DNA of 64,000 nucleotides from an uncultured Bacteroidales bacterium (GTDB lineage Bacteria; Bacteroidota; Bacteroidia; Bacteroidales; Bacteroidaceae), in assembly GCA_902779165.1 (NCBI GenBank), contig CACZAN010000008.1, forward strand, positions 62,001 through 126,000, in the 5' to 3' direction. Below the pieces are notes generated by a model. It saw nothing but the letters and a program-made list of their open reading frames with translations, had not been told where the DNA came from and ran no database searches. Made by a program: the position numbers and the translations under genes. This document shows, one piece after another, positions 17,001 through 24,981 of the stretch (the stretch's first letter is position 1; every line of letters begins with the position of its first letter).

Positions 17001-18698
17001 GCTCCTCAGGCCGCCTTCAGCATCGCGAACAACGTGGTCGTCAAAGGACAGGCCATTGAGCTCTACGATGCCTCGAAGTTTGCCCCTACGGCATGGCAAT
17101 GGGACCTGAGCAGTAATCTTGACATCTATCGATTCGGTGGACAAAATAAAATTATAACTATTGATGAGCCAGGAGTCTATGACGTCTCACTTAAAGTGAC
17201 AAATGAAAGAGGAAGTGACCAGCTGACTCGCTCGAAAGCCCTTATCGTTTGCAACGAAGACGGCTTGACAGGACTCCACTTCGACGGCACTGACGACCTC
17301 GTAAGAACTGCCTCGCCCTTCGGTGAAGAAACCGTGAAGACCTTCACCATTGAATGGTGGATGTATCCGGGTCGAGTCACCGACAACAGTTTCCATATCG
17401 GAGACAAGGCCTCTACGTTGCAGCTCAGCGTGAAGCCGACTGGCGAGATCTCCGTGGACCTTGCCGACAGGAACGGACTCAGCCCTGCAGGAACTGTCAT
17501 CTACGACGAGTGGCACCACTACGCCGTCACCTATAAATCCAGCACACTGACCTTCTATCGCGACGGCGTGAAGCTTGGCACCGCCCGAGTCGGCTCTTCT
17601 GTGCCTGTGATGGAACAGTTCACTATTGGTGGCACGGAACGTCCTTTTAATGGAATCATCGATGAGTTGCGCGTGTGGAACAAATCCATCACAGAAAAGA
17701 ACATCACGGCTATCGCCAACGAGCCCGTGGCCAACCCCGCTGAAGACGAATCACTGCTGCTATACTACAACTTCAACCAGAGTGGTGGCGACGTCAGCGA
17801 CAGCTCCGCACAAGGCCTCAAAGGCAAGCGAATGAACTTCGGCCCCGACGGCGACGCATGGGAGAACAGCTTAGGAATCTTCTGTCTGAACACCCGCGGC
17901 ACAATGATTGATGTCACAGCCACCTACCTCAAGAACTACAAACATCCGTTCAAGACCGGCAGTGGCACCGTGAACCCCTCCAACAGCTCGCGCTACCTGA
18001 AGTTGCTGATGAACAAGACGACCTCCCCATGGAAGCAGTTGAACACGGTAAAGAACGGAAGCATCCTCACCGAATGGCACGTGGATGCCGAAAAGAACAA
18101 CTACCTCACTCTGGAAGATAGCTATTCCGGCTTCGAGAGCGACATCAAGGACCTGATGATCTTCCAGACCGTGGAACTGCCGCCCGGACAGTATACCTTC
18201 TCTGCTGATCGCGACGGCGATGATTACTACTACAACTGGCTAACCGACGGCACCTATGTGGCCGCTGCCGCAGCTGACCAGTTGCCACTGACCGCCGACC
18301 TCGAGACAGAGGCACTCGCCTACTCCGCCCTCTCTGAGAGCCAATCCGTCTCGTTCTTCCTCGACTCGGCCACCACCGTAAGCCTCGGACTCATCGCTAA
18401 CATGCACGACAAGAGATGTGTGGCGGTAGGCAAATTCATCCTACAGTACAAGCAACTCATCTTCGGCGACGGGGCCGAACCTGTAGCGGTGCGCGAACCC
18501 TCGTTCGTAGCAAAACAGATATTGGAAGCCAAGGGCGGATTCGGATGCATCAACATCCGCGTCAGCCAACCGCAGCGAGTTGTCGTCAACGATTTGTCCG
18601 GAAAAACGCTCTTCGCAGACTGGGTAGAATATCCAGCACGCATCCCTGTACGGCGTGGCATTTATCTCGTAAATGGGTGCAAAGTGCTTGTCAGATAG
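14028..18698 (+). CDS. Secreted papain-like cysteine protease with LamG and PKD-like domains
   Basis: 1556 residues. A signal peptide (to about residue 22) leads into a C1-type peptidase domain. The oxyanion Gln82 and nucleophile Cys87 lie in NQSGGSCGAASS, His264 in NHAMTIVGYDD and Asn304 in ICNSWGDGY. Between the His and Asn sits an acidic calcium-loop-like insert (DLDGNGIIGEAKNADGD). Two LamG/concanavalin-like domains follow (about 600-770 and 1085-1245, each ending LDEFRVWNRALS or IDELRVWNKSIT) and flank PKD-like beta domains (about 830-1060). The C-terminus (GRGIYLVNGCKVLVR type) resembles the sorting module of other proteins here. Predicted role: an exported, surface-attached protease with carbohydrate- or protein-binding modules. 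The substrate is unknown; catalytic assignment is strong. Confidence 0.85.
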   Translation: MRTLKPLLSTLLLAVTLQATAQPGTWDKEKYPDIPPPTPTNINMKAYRAMSARIKRQKAAGKMRPDHVNNALNPSFPPIINQSGGSCGAASSIYYQFTNQINTARFVAADSDERRYATHFPWMLNTNGTDGTGYDRLGKEVGIASCAVYGGTTYSRIYGRSGQDDQDDDCGWMQGYDSWFSTMHNRIASGNSFPMNCGTEEGRELVKNYLWNRCGDDSYASGGICGIGVAAGPFEGNIPKTAANDAIGVTGMKYVTDWNETYNHAMTIVGYDDRVEFDLDGNGIIGEAKNADGDNEVGAWIICNSWGDGYANHGFIYCPYEKSNSVKGWPKENSFTPGYYDVMRDYRPLRTIKVKMEYSHRSEIALYVGVAQNLEAKKPEKSTVLTHFNYCGDGNRGLTKPAPEIPMLGRWADGELHTEPMEFGYDLTSLTQDFDLQHPLKYFFWVETRSWGKGSGKIHEVSIIDYTLDRNGVEVPFELEDIVDVPSKGKKTELTAIVSGDAVPAPRNLCINEGLLAWEAPTGSRHEPKAYNIYHNGDFIIQQPASSLTANVEPEGSYAVSALYSVADYQVESKRSASVAAPIVPSATTENQVAHLAPGNKIVIPNFIERSTENFTIEFWILAEETATKDSYGFRIKADTTTFFFKFIKDNFIEIGQDGGSYTRLSTVVKPGTFRHIAIVGEGLATRLFINGTQRLNWSNNYGHYGIKGPARLVIGETEGTTSNYKKVYDASWKGYLDEFRVWNRALSATEIKASYQKDIAAPTLYDDLIHYYKMNARGTGTEEDPMFLIDACGNCDAEVTNATDFKIESYSLGDEKNPLNAATNADFACAKTATVGQPFVITDQSAMNTAVREWTFTGTAQPAMQGTVSPIIVFTEAGKQYIKLQTTSLYGETAEKLDSVEVEPAVLPTVDFNLPATEISAGQHVTFVNTSTPIEAASYEWEIEGAEIPVVKSVNAAATFPEFGTYTVKLTAVNTQGRVSATKTVSVVPVAPQAAFSIANNVVVKGQAIELYDASKFAPTAWQWDLSSNLDIYRFGGQNKIITIDEPGVYDVSLKVTNERGSDQLTRSKALIVCNEDGLTGLHFDGTDDLVRTASPFGEETVKTFTIEWWMYPGRVTDNSFHIGDKASTLQLSVKPTGEISVDLADRNGLSPAGTVIYDEWHHYAVTYKSSTLTFYRDGVKLGTARVGSSVPVMEQFTIGGTERPFNGIIDELRVWNKSITEKNITAIANEPVANPAEDESLLLYYNFNQSGGDVSDSSAQGLKGKRMNFGPDGDAWENSLGIFCLNTRGTMIDVTATYLKNYKHPFKTGSGTVNPSNSSRYLKLLMNKTTSPWKQLNTVKNGSILTEWHVDAEKNNYLTLEDSYSGFESDIKDLMIFQTVELPPGQYTFSADRDGDDYYYNWLTDGTYVAAAAADQLPLTADLETEALAYSALSESQSVSFFLDSATTVSLGLIANMHDKRCVAVGKFILQYKQLIFGDGAEPVAVREPSFVAKQILEAKGGFGCINIRVSQPQRVVVNDLSGKTLFADWVEYPARIPVRRGIYLVNGCKVLVR

Positions 18699-18738
18699 GC
18701 TGATTTTCTACTTGAAAACCTCTAAATCATGTTAAAAG

Positions 18739-18771
18739 TTGTGCAGAACGGAAGTTTTGCACAATTTTTTT
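18739..18771 (+). terminator. Intrinsic terminator after the protease gene
   Basis: TTGTGCA pairs with TGCACAA around a 12-nt loop, directly followed by seven T residues. Confidence 0.8.
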
Positions 18772-18816
18772 CCATCTGTGACGAATCAAAATCATGGTTG
18801 TTTGGAATATTTGTCG

Positions 18817-18824
18817 TACCTTTG
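18817..18824 (+). promoter_or_regulatory. -7 box of RND operon 1 (TACCTTTG)
   Basis: Perfect TAnnTTTG about 100 nt before the adaptor gene. The leader between is A-rich. No properly spaced -33 TTTG is seen. Confidence 0.6.
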
Positions 18825-18924
18825 CAGCCGATTTCAGAAGCCCCCTTCACAGCGAGGCCAAAAATTGTGTGCAATAACGATAAAGAAAAAAAGCAAAAAC
18901 AACATTTAATAAAGAAAAGAAAAC

Positions 18925-20043
18925 ATGAAAAGAAGTTTCGCATCCATCGCGCTCATCACGCTTCTTGGAACCGTCCTGCTCTCTTCCTGTGGAGGCAAGA
19001 AACAGCAAGGACAGCAAAACATGCCCCTCGCATACACCACCGTTAAGGTGAAAGCTGAGGATCGCACTATCGAAACCAAGTACAGTGCCACCATCCGCGG
19101 TCGGCAAGACATCCAGGTGCTGCCACAAGTCACCGGCACACTGCAACAGTTGTGTGTTATCGAGGGACAACGTGTCCGCAAGGGCCAGCCCCTCTTCATC
19201 ATCGACCAAGTGCCTTATCAGGCTGCACTGAATACCGCTAAGGCAAACCTCGAGGCTGCCCGCGCCGCTGAGGCTACTGCTAAGCTCTCGTACGAAAGCA
19301 CGCAGAACCTCCACGCCCAACAAGTCGTCAGCGACTTCGACCTGCAGACCGCCAACAACTCGTACATGCAGGCCAAGGCTGCTGTGGCCCAAGCAGAAGC
19401 TGCCGTGACCAATGCTGCCAACTCCCTCAGCTACACCGTAGTGAAGAGCCCGGCAGACGGCGTTGTCGGCACTCTACCCTACCGCGTCGGCGCCCTTGTG
19501 GGTCCCTCTATTCCCACTCCCCTCACCACCGTCTCCGACAATCATCAGATGTATGTCTACTTCTCCATGAGCGAAGCTCAGCTGCTGGAAAAGATTCGTG
19601 AGTCCGGTAGTGCCGAAGCTGCAGTGAAGGCTATGCCGCCTGTGACACTGCAGCTCGTCGACGGCTCCACCTATGATGAGACAGGCGTCATCGAGACCGC
19701 CAGCGGAGTCGTGGACCAGAGTACAGGTAGCGTACAGCTGCGCGCCGTGTTCAATAACCCCAAAGGTCTGCTCCACAGCGGTTCCACCGGCAATATCATC
19801 ATTCCTATTGACATCAAGGGCCATATCATCGTGCCCGCCGCTGCCGTCAAGCAGCTGCAGACCGTGCATCAAGTCTTTAAGGTAGAAGTGAAGGACGGAC
19901 AGCGCACCGCAGTAGGCACCAACATTGAAGTCTCGCCCTACAGCACCGGAAAGGAATTTATCGTCATCAGCGGTTTGAAGGCCGGCGACGAGATCATCGC
20001 TGACGGTGCCGGAATGGTCAAAGAAGGAGCACTAATACAGTAA
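18925..20043 (+). CDS. RND efflux periplasmic adaptor (AcrA/MexA family), system 1
   Basis: 372 residues. The lipoprotein signal ends LLSSCGG, so it should be lipid-anchored in the periplasm. It has the barrel-sandwich/lipoyl half motifs (VTGTLQQLCVIEGQRVRKGQ, then VKSPADGVVG), an alpha-helical hairpin between them (about residues 95-150, Ala/Gln-rich) and beta-barrel and membrane-proximal domains after that. It links the inner-membrane pump encoded 10 nt downstream to the outer-membrane channel at 23418. The three genes form one operon behind the promoter at 18817. Substrates cannot be read from sequence. Confidence 0.92.
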   Translation: MKRSFASIALITLLGTVLLSSCGGKKQQGQQNMPLAYTTVKVKAEDRTIETKYSATIRGRQDIQVLPQVTGTLQQLCVIEGQRVRKGQPLFIIDQVPYQAALNTAKANLEAARAAEATAKLSYESTQNLHAQQVVSDFDLQTANNSYMQAKAAVAQAEAAVTNAANSLSYTVVKSPADGVVGTLPYRVGALVGPSIPTPLTTVSDNHQMYVYFSMSEAQLLEKIRESGSAEAAVKAMPPVTLQLVDGSTYDETGVIETASGVVDQSTGSVQLRAVFNNPKGLLHSGSTGNIIIPIDIKGHIIVPAAAVKQLQTVHQVFKVEVKDGQRTAVGTNIEVSPYSTGKEFIVISGLKAGDEIIADGAGMVKEGALIQ

Positions 20044-20053
20044 TAAAGATACA

Positions 20054-23000
20054 ATGAAAGGCAATATATTCATCAAGCGCCCTGTGATGGCTATGTCCAT
20101 AGCTATCATTATTTTGCTTGTGGGCGCCATCAGTTACTTCAGTTTACCCGTGGAGCAATTCCCGGATATTGCTCCCCCAACAATTATGGTCAGTGCGACC
20201 TACCCGGGTGCCTCGGCAGAGACCGTGACGAAAGCCGTCATCCAGCCGTTGGAAGAGAGCATCAACGGTGTGGAGAACATGACCTACATGACTTCAAACG
20301 CCACCAACTCCGGCTCGGCCACCATCACCATCTACTTCAAGCAGGGTTCCAATCCGGATATGGCTGCTGTGATGGTGCAGAACCGCGTCTCCATGGCCCA
20401 GGGACTGCTGCCTCAGGAAGTCACCATGATAGGTGTCACGACCTACAAACGCCAGACCTCCATGCTCCAAATTAACGCCTTCGTCAGTGACGTTCCGGAG
20501 TATGACCAGAATTTCATGGCCAACTACATGAACATCAACATCACGCCCCAACTGAAGCGTGTTCAAGGTGTGGGTGAGGTCCAGGCGTTGGCCGCCAACT
20601 ACTCGCTCCGCGTCTGGCTGAAGCCTGAAATCCTCGCGCAGTACGGACTCATTCCGTCGGATATCACTGCATGTCTGGCAGAGCAGAACATGGAAGCCGC
20701 CGTCGGTAAACTCGGTGAAAAACCCATGGAAGGTGGCCACGGCGACGGCGTAGATAACGTCTATCAATATACATTACGCTACACAGGCCGTCTGAAGGAA
20801 GTCTCAGAATTCGAGAACATTGTCATCATGGCCAAGAGCGACGGCTCGCTGCTACGCCTAAAGGACGTAGCTGACGTTGAACTCGGACAGGTCGACTACG
20901 GATATAAAGGAATGGTCAACGGCAAGCCATCCGTCATTTTCATGGCCTTCCAGCTCGCCGGTGCCAACGCCAAAGAAACCAACGACCGCTTCACGGCAGC
21001 CCTGCAAGAGATGGAGAAGACGCTGCCAAAGGGACTCCACTTCGTCAACATGTTGTCGACCAACGACTTCCTGTTGGAGTCCATCGCCAATGTGGAAGAA
21101 ACGTTGATCATCGCACTCTTCCTCGTCATCCTTGTGGTCTATTTCTTCCTACAGGATTTCAGAGCCACTCTGATTCCCTCGATTTCCATCATCGTATCCC
21201 TCGTCGGCACCTTTGCCGCCTTGGCTGCCGCAGGCTTCACTCTGAACTTGCTTACGCTCTTTGCCTTGGTGCTCGCTATCGGTACTGTGGTGGATGATGC
21301 CATCGTCGTTGTTGAGGCGGTACAGGCGAAGTTCGATGCTGGATACACTTCCAGCTATCAGGCTACAAAGGACGCCATGGGTGACGTCACCATGGCCGTT
21401 ATCTCTTGTACCTTCGTCTTCATGGCAGTGTTCATCCCCGTCACAATGATGGGTGGAACCAGTGGTATGTTCTACACCCAGTTCGGCGTCACGCTGGCCA
21501 CGGCTGTCGGCATCTCCTGCGTTTCGGCCCTCGTCGTCTGCCCCGCCCTCTGTGCGATGATGATGCGTCCGGCCAAGAAGGACCGTCAGGCACGTAACAG
21601 CATCAACGGATTCTTCATCGGACTGAACAAGCGCACTCGCATGGCCTATGAGGCCTCGTTCGGTGCCGTGATGCACAAATACACCCGTGCCCTGCGTGGT
21701 ACTATCAATCACCGCTGGGTGGCTCCCATCTCCTTCGCTATCGCCTGTGTGCTCCTTGTATTCTTCATGAAGGTGCTTCCAAAGGGCCTGGTGCCACAGG
21801 AAGATCAGGGTGTGCTCATGGTCAACGTCACCTGCCCTCCCGGCTCTAACCTCGCTTACACGGAAAGCGTACTTGACCGTGTACAGACCATTATTGATGC
21901 CGATGAGGATATCGTCACTGTTTCCCGCGTTTCGGGTTATGGCATGATGAGCGGCCAGGGCGCCGCCAATGGTATGGTGATTCTGAAGCTTGCCCATTGG
22001 AACAAGCGCTCCGGCAACTGGGTGCCCGGCTCTGGCTTCATCCACACGTCCAGCATCAAAAAGCTTCTGCTCATGAAGCAGATGATGGAGGAGATTCCCG
22101 AAGCACAAATCTTTGTCTTCGAGCCGGGTATGATTCCCGGTTATGGTATGGGCTCCAACGTTGACCTGCACCTACAGGACCGCAGTGACGGCGACAAGGG
22201 TCTCTTCCTCGAGCAGACCAACCAGTTCCTCGCTGCCCTAAACCAGCGTCCTGAAGTGCAGACGGCCATGACGACCTACGCTCGCAACTTCCCGCAGTAT
22301 CAGGTGGAAGTCGATGCCGCACAGTGCAAACTCGCAGGCATCTCGCCCGCAACCGTTCTCTCGACCATGAGCGGTTACGTTGGCGGCAGCTACGTCTCGA
22401 ACTTCAACCAGTTTGGTAAGGTCTACCGCGTCATGATGCAAACCGACCCGAAGTACCGTACCAACGAGGCAGACCTTAGTAATATGTACGTGCGCAGTGG
22501 AAAGGGGATGGCACCGCTCTCCCAGTTCGTAAAGCTGACACCTGTGCTCGGACCTGAGATTGACACCCACTTCAACCTCTTCTCCGAAATCACCTGTATG
22601 GTACAGCCGGCACAGGGGTACACGACCACCGATGCCATGAAAGCAATCGATGAGGTGAAGTCGCAGACACTGCCTGACCACGTTACATACGAGTATGGCA
22701 GCATCTCGCGCGAAGAGTATCAACAGATGGGTTCCAACCAGACGTTGCTCATCTACGCTATCTGCGTAGTCCTCGTCTTCCTCATCCTCTCCTGTCTCTA
22801 CGAGAGTTTCCTTGTTCCCTTTGCCGTCATCCTCTCTGTACCCGCAGGACTTATGGGCAGCTTCGGCTTTGCCTGGCTTTGGAACCAAATCTACAGCGTC
22901 TTCCCCCCTATCGGACAGATTGAGAACAACATCTACTTGCAAACTGGTGTCATCATGTTGATTGGTCTGCTCGCCAAGACTGCAATTCTTATTACGGAGT

Positions 23001-23356
23001 TCGCCCTCGAACGTCGCCGTAAGGGAATGGGAATTGTTGAGGCCGCCTATGCTGCAGCTGAGGCCCGCCTGCGTCCTATCCTCATGACCGTTCTCACCTG
23101 CGTACTCGGTATGATGCCGTTGCTCTTTGCCTCCGGTGCCGGAGCCAACGGTAACCGTACCATTGGTGTAGGCGTCGTCGGTGGTATGATTGTAGGTACG
23201 CTTGCCATCCTCTTCACCGTGCCTGTCTTCTTCATCTTCTTCGAATGGATTCAGGAGAAAATCCGTCCCGCAATGAAGGTCGAAGCCGACAAGCAGTTCT
23301 TGCAGGAGCAAGCCCGCAGTCATCAGGAACGCATAGAGGCCCAAAACGAAAAATAA
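20054..23356 (+). CDS. RND efflux inner-membrane permease (AcrB/MexB family), system 1
   Basis: 1100 residues, slightly longer than AcrB. It starts MKGNIFIKRPVMAMSIAIII, the HAE-1 hallmark, and has two halves, each with a large periplasmic porter region after TM1 and TM7. TM4 carries VVDDAIVVVEA, with the paired aspartates that relay protons. The second half contains SCLYESFLVPFAVILSVP and GLLAKTAILITEFA. It is a proton-driven exporter of drugs or other amphiphiles working with the adaptor (10 nt upstream) and the channel (61 nt downstream). Family assignment is firm. Confidence 0.94.
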   Translation: MKGNIFIKRPVMAMSIAIIILLVGAISYFSLPVEQFPDIAPPTIMVSATYPGASAETVTKAVIQPLEESINGVENMTYMTSNATNSGSATITIYFKQGSNPDMAAVMVQNRVSMAQGLLPQEVTMIGVTTYKRQTSMLQINAFVSDVPEYDQNFMANYMNINITPQLKRVQGVGEVQALAANYSLRVWLKPEILAQYGLIPSDITACLAEQNMEAAVGKLGEKPMEGGHGDGVDNVYQYTLRYTGRLKEVSEFENIVIMAKSDGSLLRLKDVADVELGQVDYGYKGMVNGKPSVIFMAFQLAGANAKETNDRFTAALQEMEKTLPKGLHFVNMLSTNDFLLESIANVEETLIIALFLVILVVYFFLQDFRATLIPSISIIVSLVGTFAALAAAGFTLNLLTLFALVLAIGTVVDDAIVVVEAVQAKFDAGYTSSYQATKDAMGDVTMAVISCTFVFMAVFIPVTMMGGTSGMFYTQFGVTLATAVGISCVSALVVCPALCAMMMRPAKKDRQARNSINGFFIGLNKRTRMAYEASFGAVMHKYTRALRGTINHRWVAPISFAIACVLLVFFMKVLPKGLVPQEDQGVLMVNVTCPPGSNLAYTESVLDRVQTIIDADEDIVTVSRVSGYGMMSGQGAANGMVILKLAHWNKRSGNWVPGSGFIHTSSIKKLLLMKQMMEEIPEAQIFVFEPGMIPGYGMGSNVDLHLQDRSDGDKGLFLEQTNQFLAALNQRPEVQTAMTTYARNFPQYQVEVDAAQCKLAGISPATVLSTMSGYVGGSYVSNFNQFGKVYRVMMQTDPKYRTNEADLSNMYVRSGKGMAPLSQFVKLTPVLGPEIDTHFNLFSEITCMVQPAQGYTTTDAMKAIDEVKSQTLPDHVTYEYGSISREEYQQMGSNQTLLIYAICVVLVFLILSCLYESFLVPFAVILSVPAGLMGSFGFAWLWNQIYSVFPPIGQIENNIYLQTGVIMLIGLLAKTAILITEFALERRRKGMGIVEAAYAAAEARLRPILMTVLTCVLGMMPLLFASGAGANGNRTIGVGVVGGMIVGTLAILFTVPVFFIFFEWIQEKIRPAMKVEADKQFLQEQARSHQERIEAQNEK

Positions 23357-23364
23357 CAAGTGTG

Positions 23365-23384
23365 CCCGCCGGTTTTCCGGCGGG
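23365..23384 (+). terminator. Perfect 8-bp hairpin between pump and channel genes
   Basis: CCCGCCGG-TTTT-CCGGCGGG, with no U tract. Located within the operon, it is more likely to adjust mRNA levels or stability than to be a full stop. Confidence 0.45.
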
Positions 23385-23417
23385 ACCACCTTCCCTCTCA
23401 ATAACCCCACAAAAGCA

Positions 23418-24800
23418 ATGAAAAAGCAAATCCTTTTATTAACAATAGCGCTGACAAGCCTCAGCTCCTGCGGAATCTATAAATCCTACGAGCGTCCTGT
23501 CGACCTGCAGACCGACGGCCTCTATGGTGCTGTTCAGACGGGAAATGACCCACAAGGCACTGGAGCTATGCATTGGCGCGAGTTCTTCACCGACCCCACC
23601 CTGCAGGCCCTTATCCAAAAAGCTCTGGCGCAGAACACCTCCATGAAGCAGACCGACCTACAGATCCTGGAGGCACAAGAGTACCTAAAGTGCTCTAAGC
23701 TGGCTTATATACCCAGTCTGGTCTTCAGTCCTCAGGGTCAGCTCTCCAGTTTCGACTGGGCAGCTCCCAACAAGACTTATTCCTTGCCCATCACGGCCTC
23801 GTGGCAGCTGGGCAGCTTCGGCCAACTGCGCAACAGCAAGAAGTCTGCCGAGGTCACCGTGGAACAGACCAAAGTCGTTCGTATGGCAGTACAGCAATCG
23901 CTCGTTGCCAATGTTGCAAATCTCTACTACACCCTTTGCATGCTCGACGCTGAACTTGCCATCACCGAGCAGACGGCAGAGAATTGGAAGCAGAGCGTTG
24001 AACTGACGAAGAACCTTATGCAGGCTGGACGATCCAATAAGGCTGCCGTATCACAGTCCGAGGCCAACTACCTCAACGTTGCAGCCAGCGTCTATGACCT
24101 CAAGGAGGCTATCACTCAGGCAGAGAACGCCATCTGCACCATTCTCGGAGAAGCGCCCCACCACATAGAGCGTACTTCCCTCAACGCATTTCAGGCTCCC
24201 TCTGTCCAGACCGGACTGCCCCTGGCTCTGCTGCAGAACCGTCCCGACGTCCGACAGGCCGAACTGAAGCTCGCCAGCTCCTTCTATAATGTGAACCTCG
24301 CCAAGGCAGCCTTCTATCCCTCGCTGACCATCAGCGGCACTCTTGGTTTCACCAATAGCGGTGGCGGCATCATCGTGAACCCAGGCAAGTTCATCTGGAA
24401 TGCCCTGGGACAACTCACCCAGCCCCTCTTCGCTAACGGAGCCCTGCGCGCCAAGAAGAAAGTGGCTGAGATGCAGATGGAAGAGGCAAAGATGGCCTTC
24501 CAGCAGAGCCTCATTGCCGCAGGTAATGAGGTCAACACCGCCCTCGCCACTCTTCAGAAGACGACCGGCAAGCAAGACCTCATCAGTGCTCAAATTACCG
24601 CCCTCTCCGACGCCCTGCAGGCTACCGAAGCCCTGTACCGCGACAATGTCAGCCGAAGCGTTAACTACCTCAACGTATTGACGGCACAGACCGGACTCCT
24701 CAGTGCACAGCTTGGACAGATCAGTAACCAGTTTGCCACTGTGCAGGCTACCATCAACCTCTACCAGGCTCTTGGCGGTGGTTCCATCACCGAGCAGTAG
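23418..24800 (+). CDS. RND outer-membrane channel (OprM/NodT family), system 1
   Basis: 460 residues. A lipoprotein signal (SLSSCGIY) is followed by two copies of the TolC-like OEP repeat; the early motif WREFFTDPTLQALIQKAL and later LLQNRPDVRQAELKL plus AAFYPSLTISG are typical of the NodT/OprM lipoprotein channels. It forms the trimeric outer-membrane duct for the pump encoded just upstream. It is the last gene of the operon; the 180-bp gap that follows contains a strong promoter for pfp. Confidence 0.92.
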   Translation: MKKQILLLTIALTSLSSCGIYKSYERPVDLQTDGLYGAVQTGNDPQGTGAMHWREFFTDPTLQALIQKALAQNTSMKQTDLQILEAQEYLKCSKLAYIPSLVFSPQGQLSSFDWAAPNKTYSLPITASWQLGSFGQLRNSKKSAEVTVEQTKVVRMAVQQSLVANVANLYYTLCMLDAELAITEQTAENWKQSVELTKNLMQAGRSNKAAVSQSEANYLNVAASVYDLKEAITQAENAICTILGEAPHHIERTSLNAFQAPSVQTGLPLALLQNRPDVRQAELKLASSFYNVNLAKAAFYPSLTISGTLGFTNSGGGIIVNPGKFIWNALGQLTQPLFANGALRAKKKVAEMQMEEAKMAFQQSLIAAGNEVNTALATLQKTTGKQDLISAQITALSDALQATEALYRDNVSRSVNYLNVLTAQTGLLSAQLGQISNQFATVQATINLYQALGGGSITEQ

Positions 24801-24861
24801 CCTCACACACAGCAAAATGTAAGCTTTTGCAACGCCTAAAATTAGAAAAGAGGCTGTCAAA

Positions 24862-24893
24862 TTTGGTTATTCCAAAGAAAAGTTCTACCTTTG
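24862..24893 (+). promoter_or_regulatory. Full promoter of pfp: TTTG-N20-TACCTTTG
   Basis: The -33 TTTG is at 24862-24865 and the -7 TACCTTTG at 24886-24893, with 20-nt spacing. It is one of the clearest Bacteroidetes housekeeping promoters in the window. Confidence 0.8.
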
Positions 24894-24981
24894 CACACGT
24901 TTTTAAATGCACATCTGTGCGATAATCTCTATCCTGCCCCACGGCATAAATCAACATTTATAACTCAATAAACCCAACAAA

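Noticed and set aside
21149-23410. Two long minus-strand frames (340 and 390 codons) opposite the first RND permease
   Set aside because: Antisense of a strongly codon-biased gene; His/Glu/Asp-rich products with no motif.
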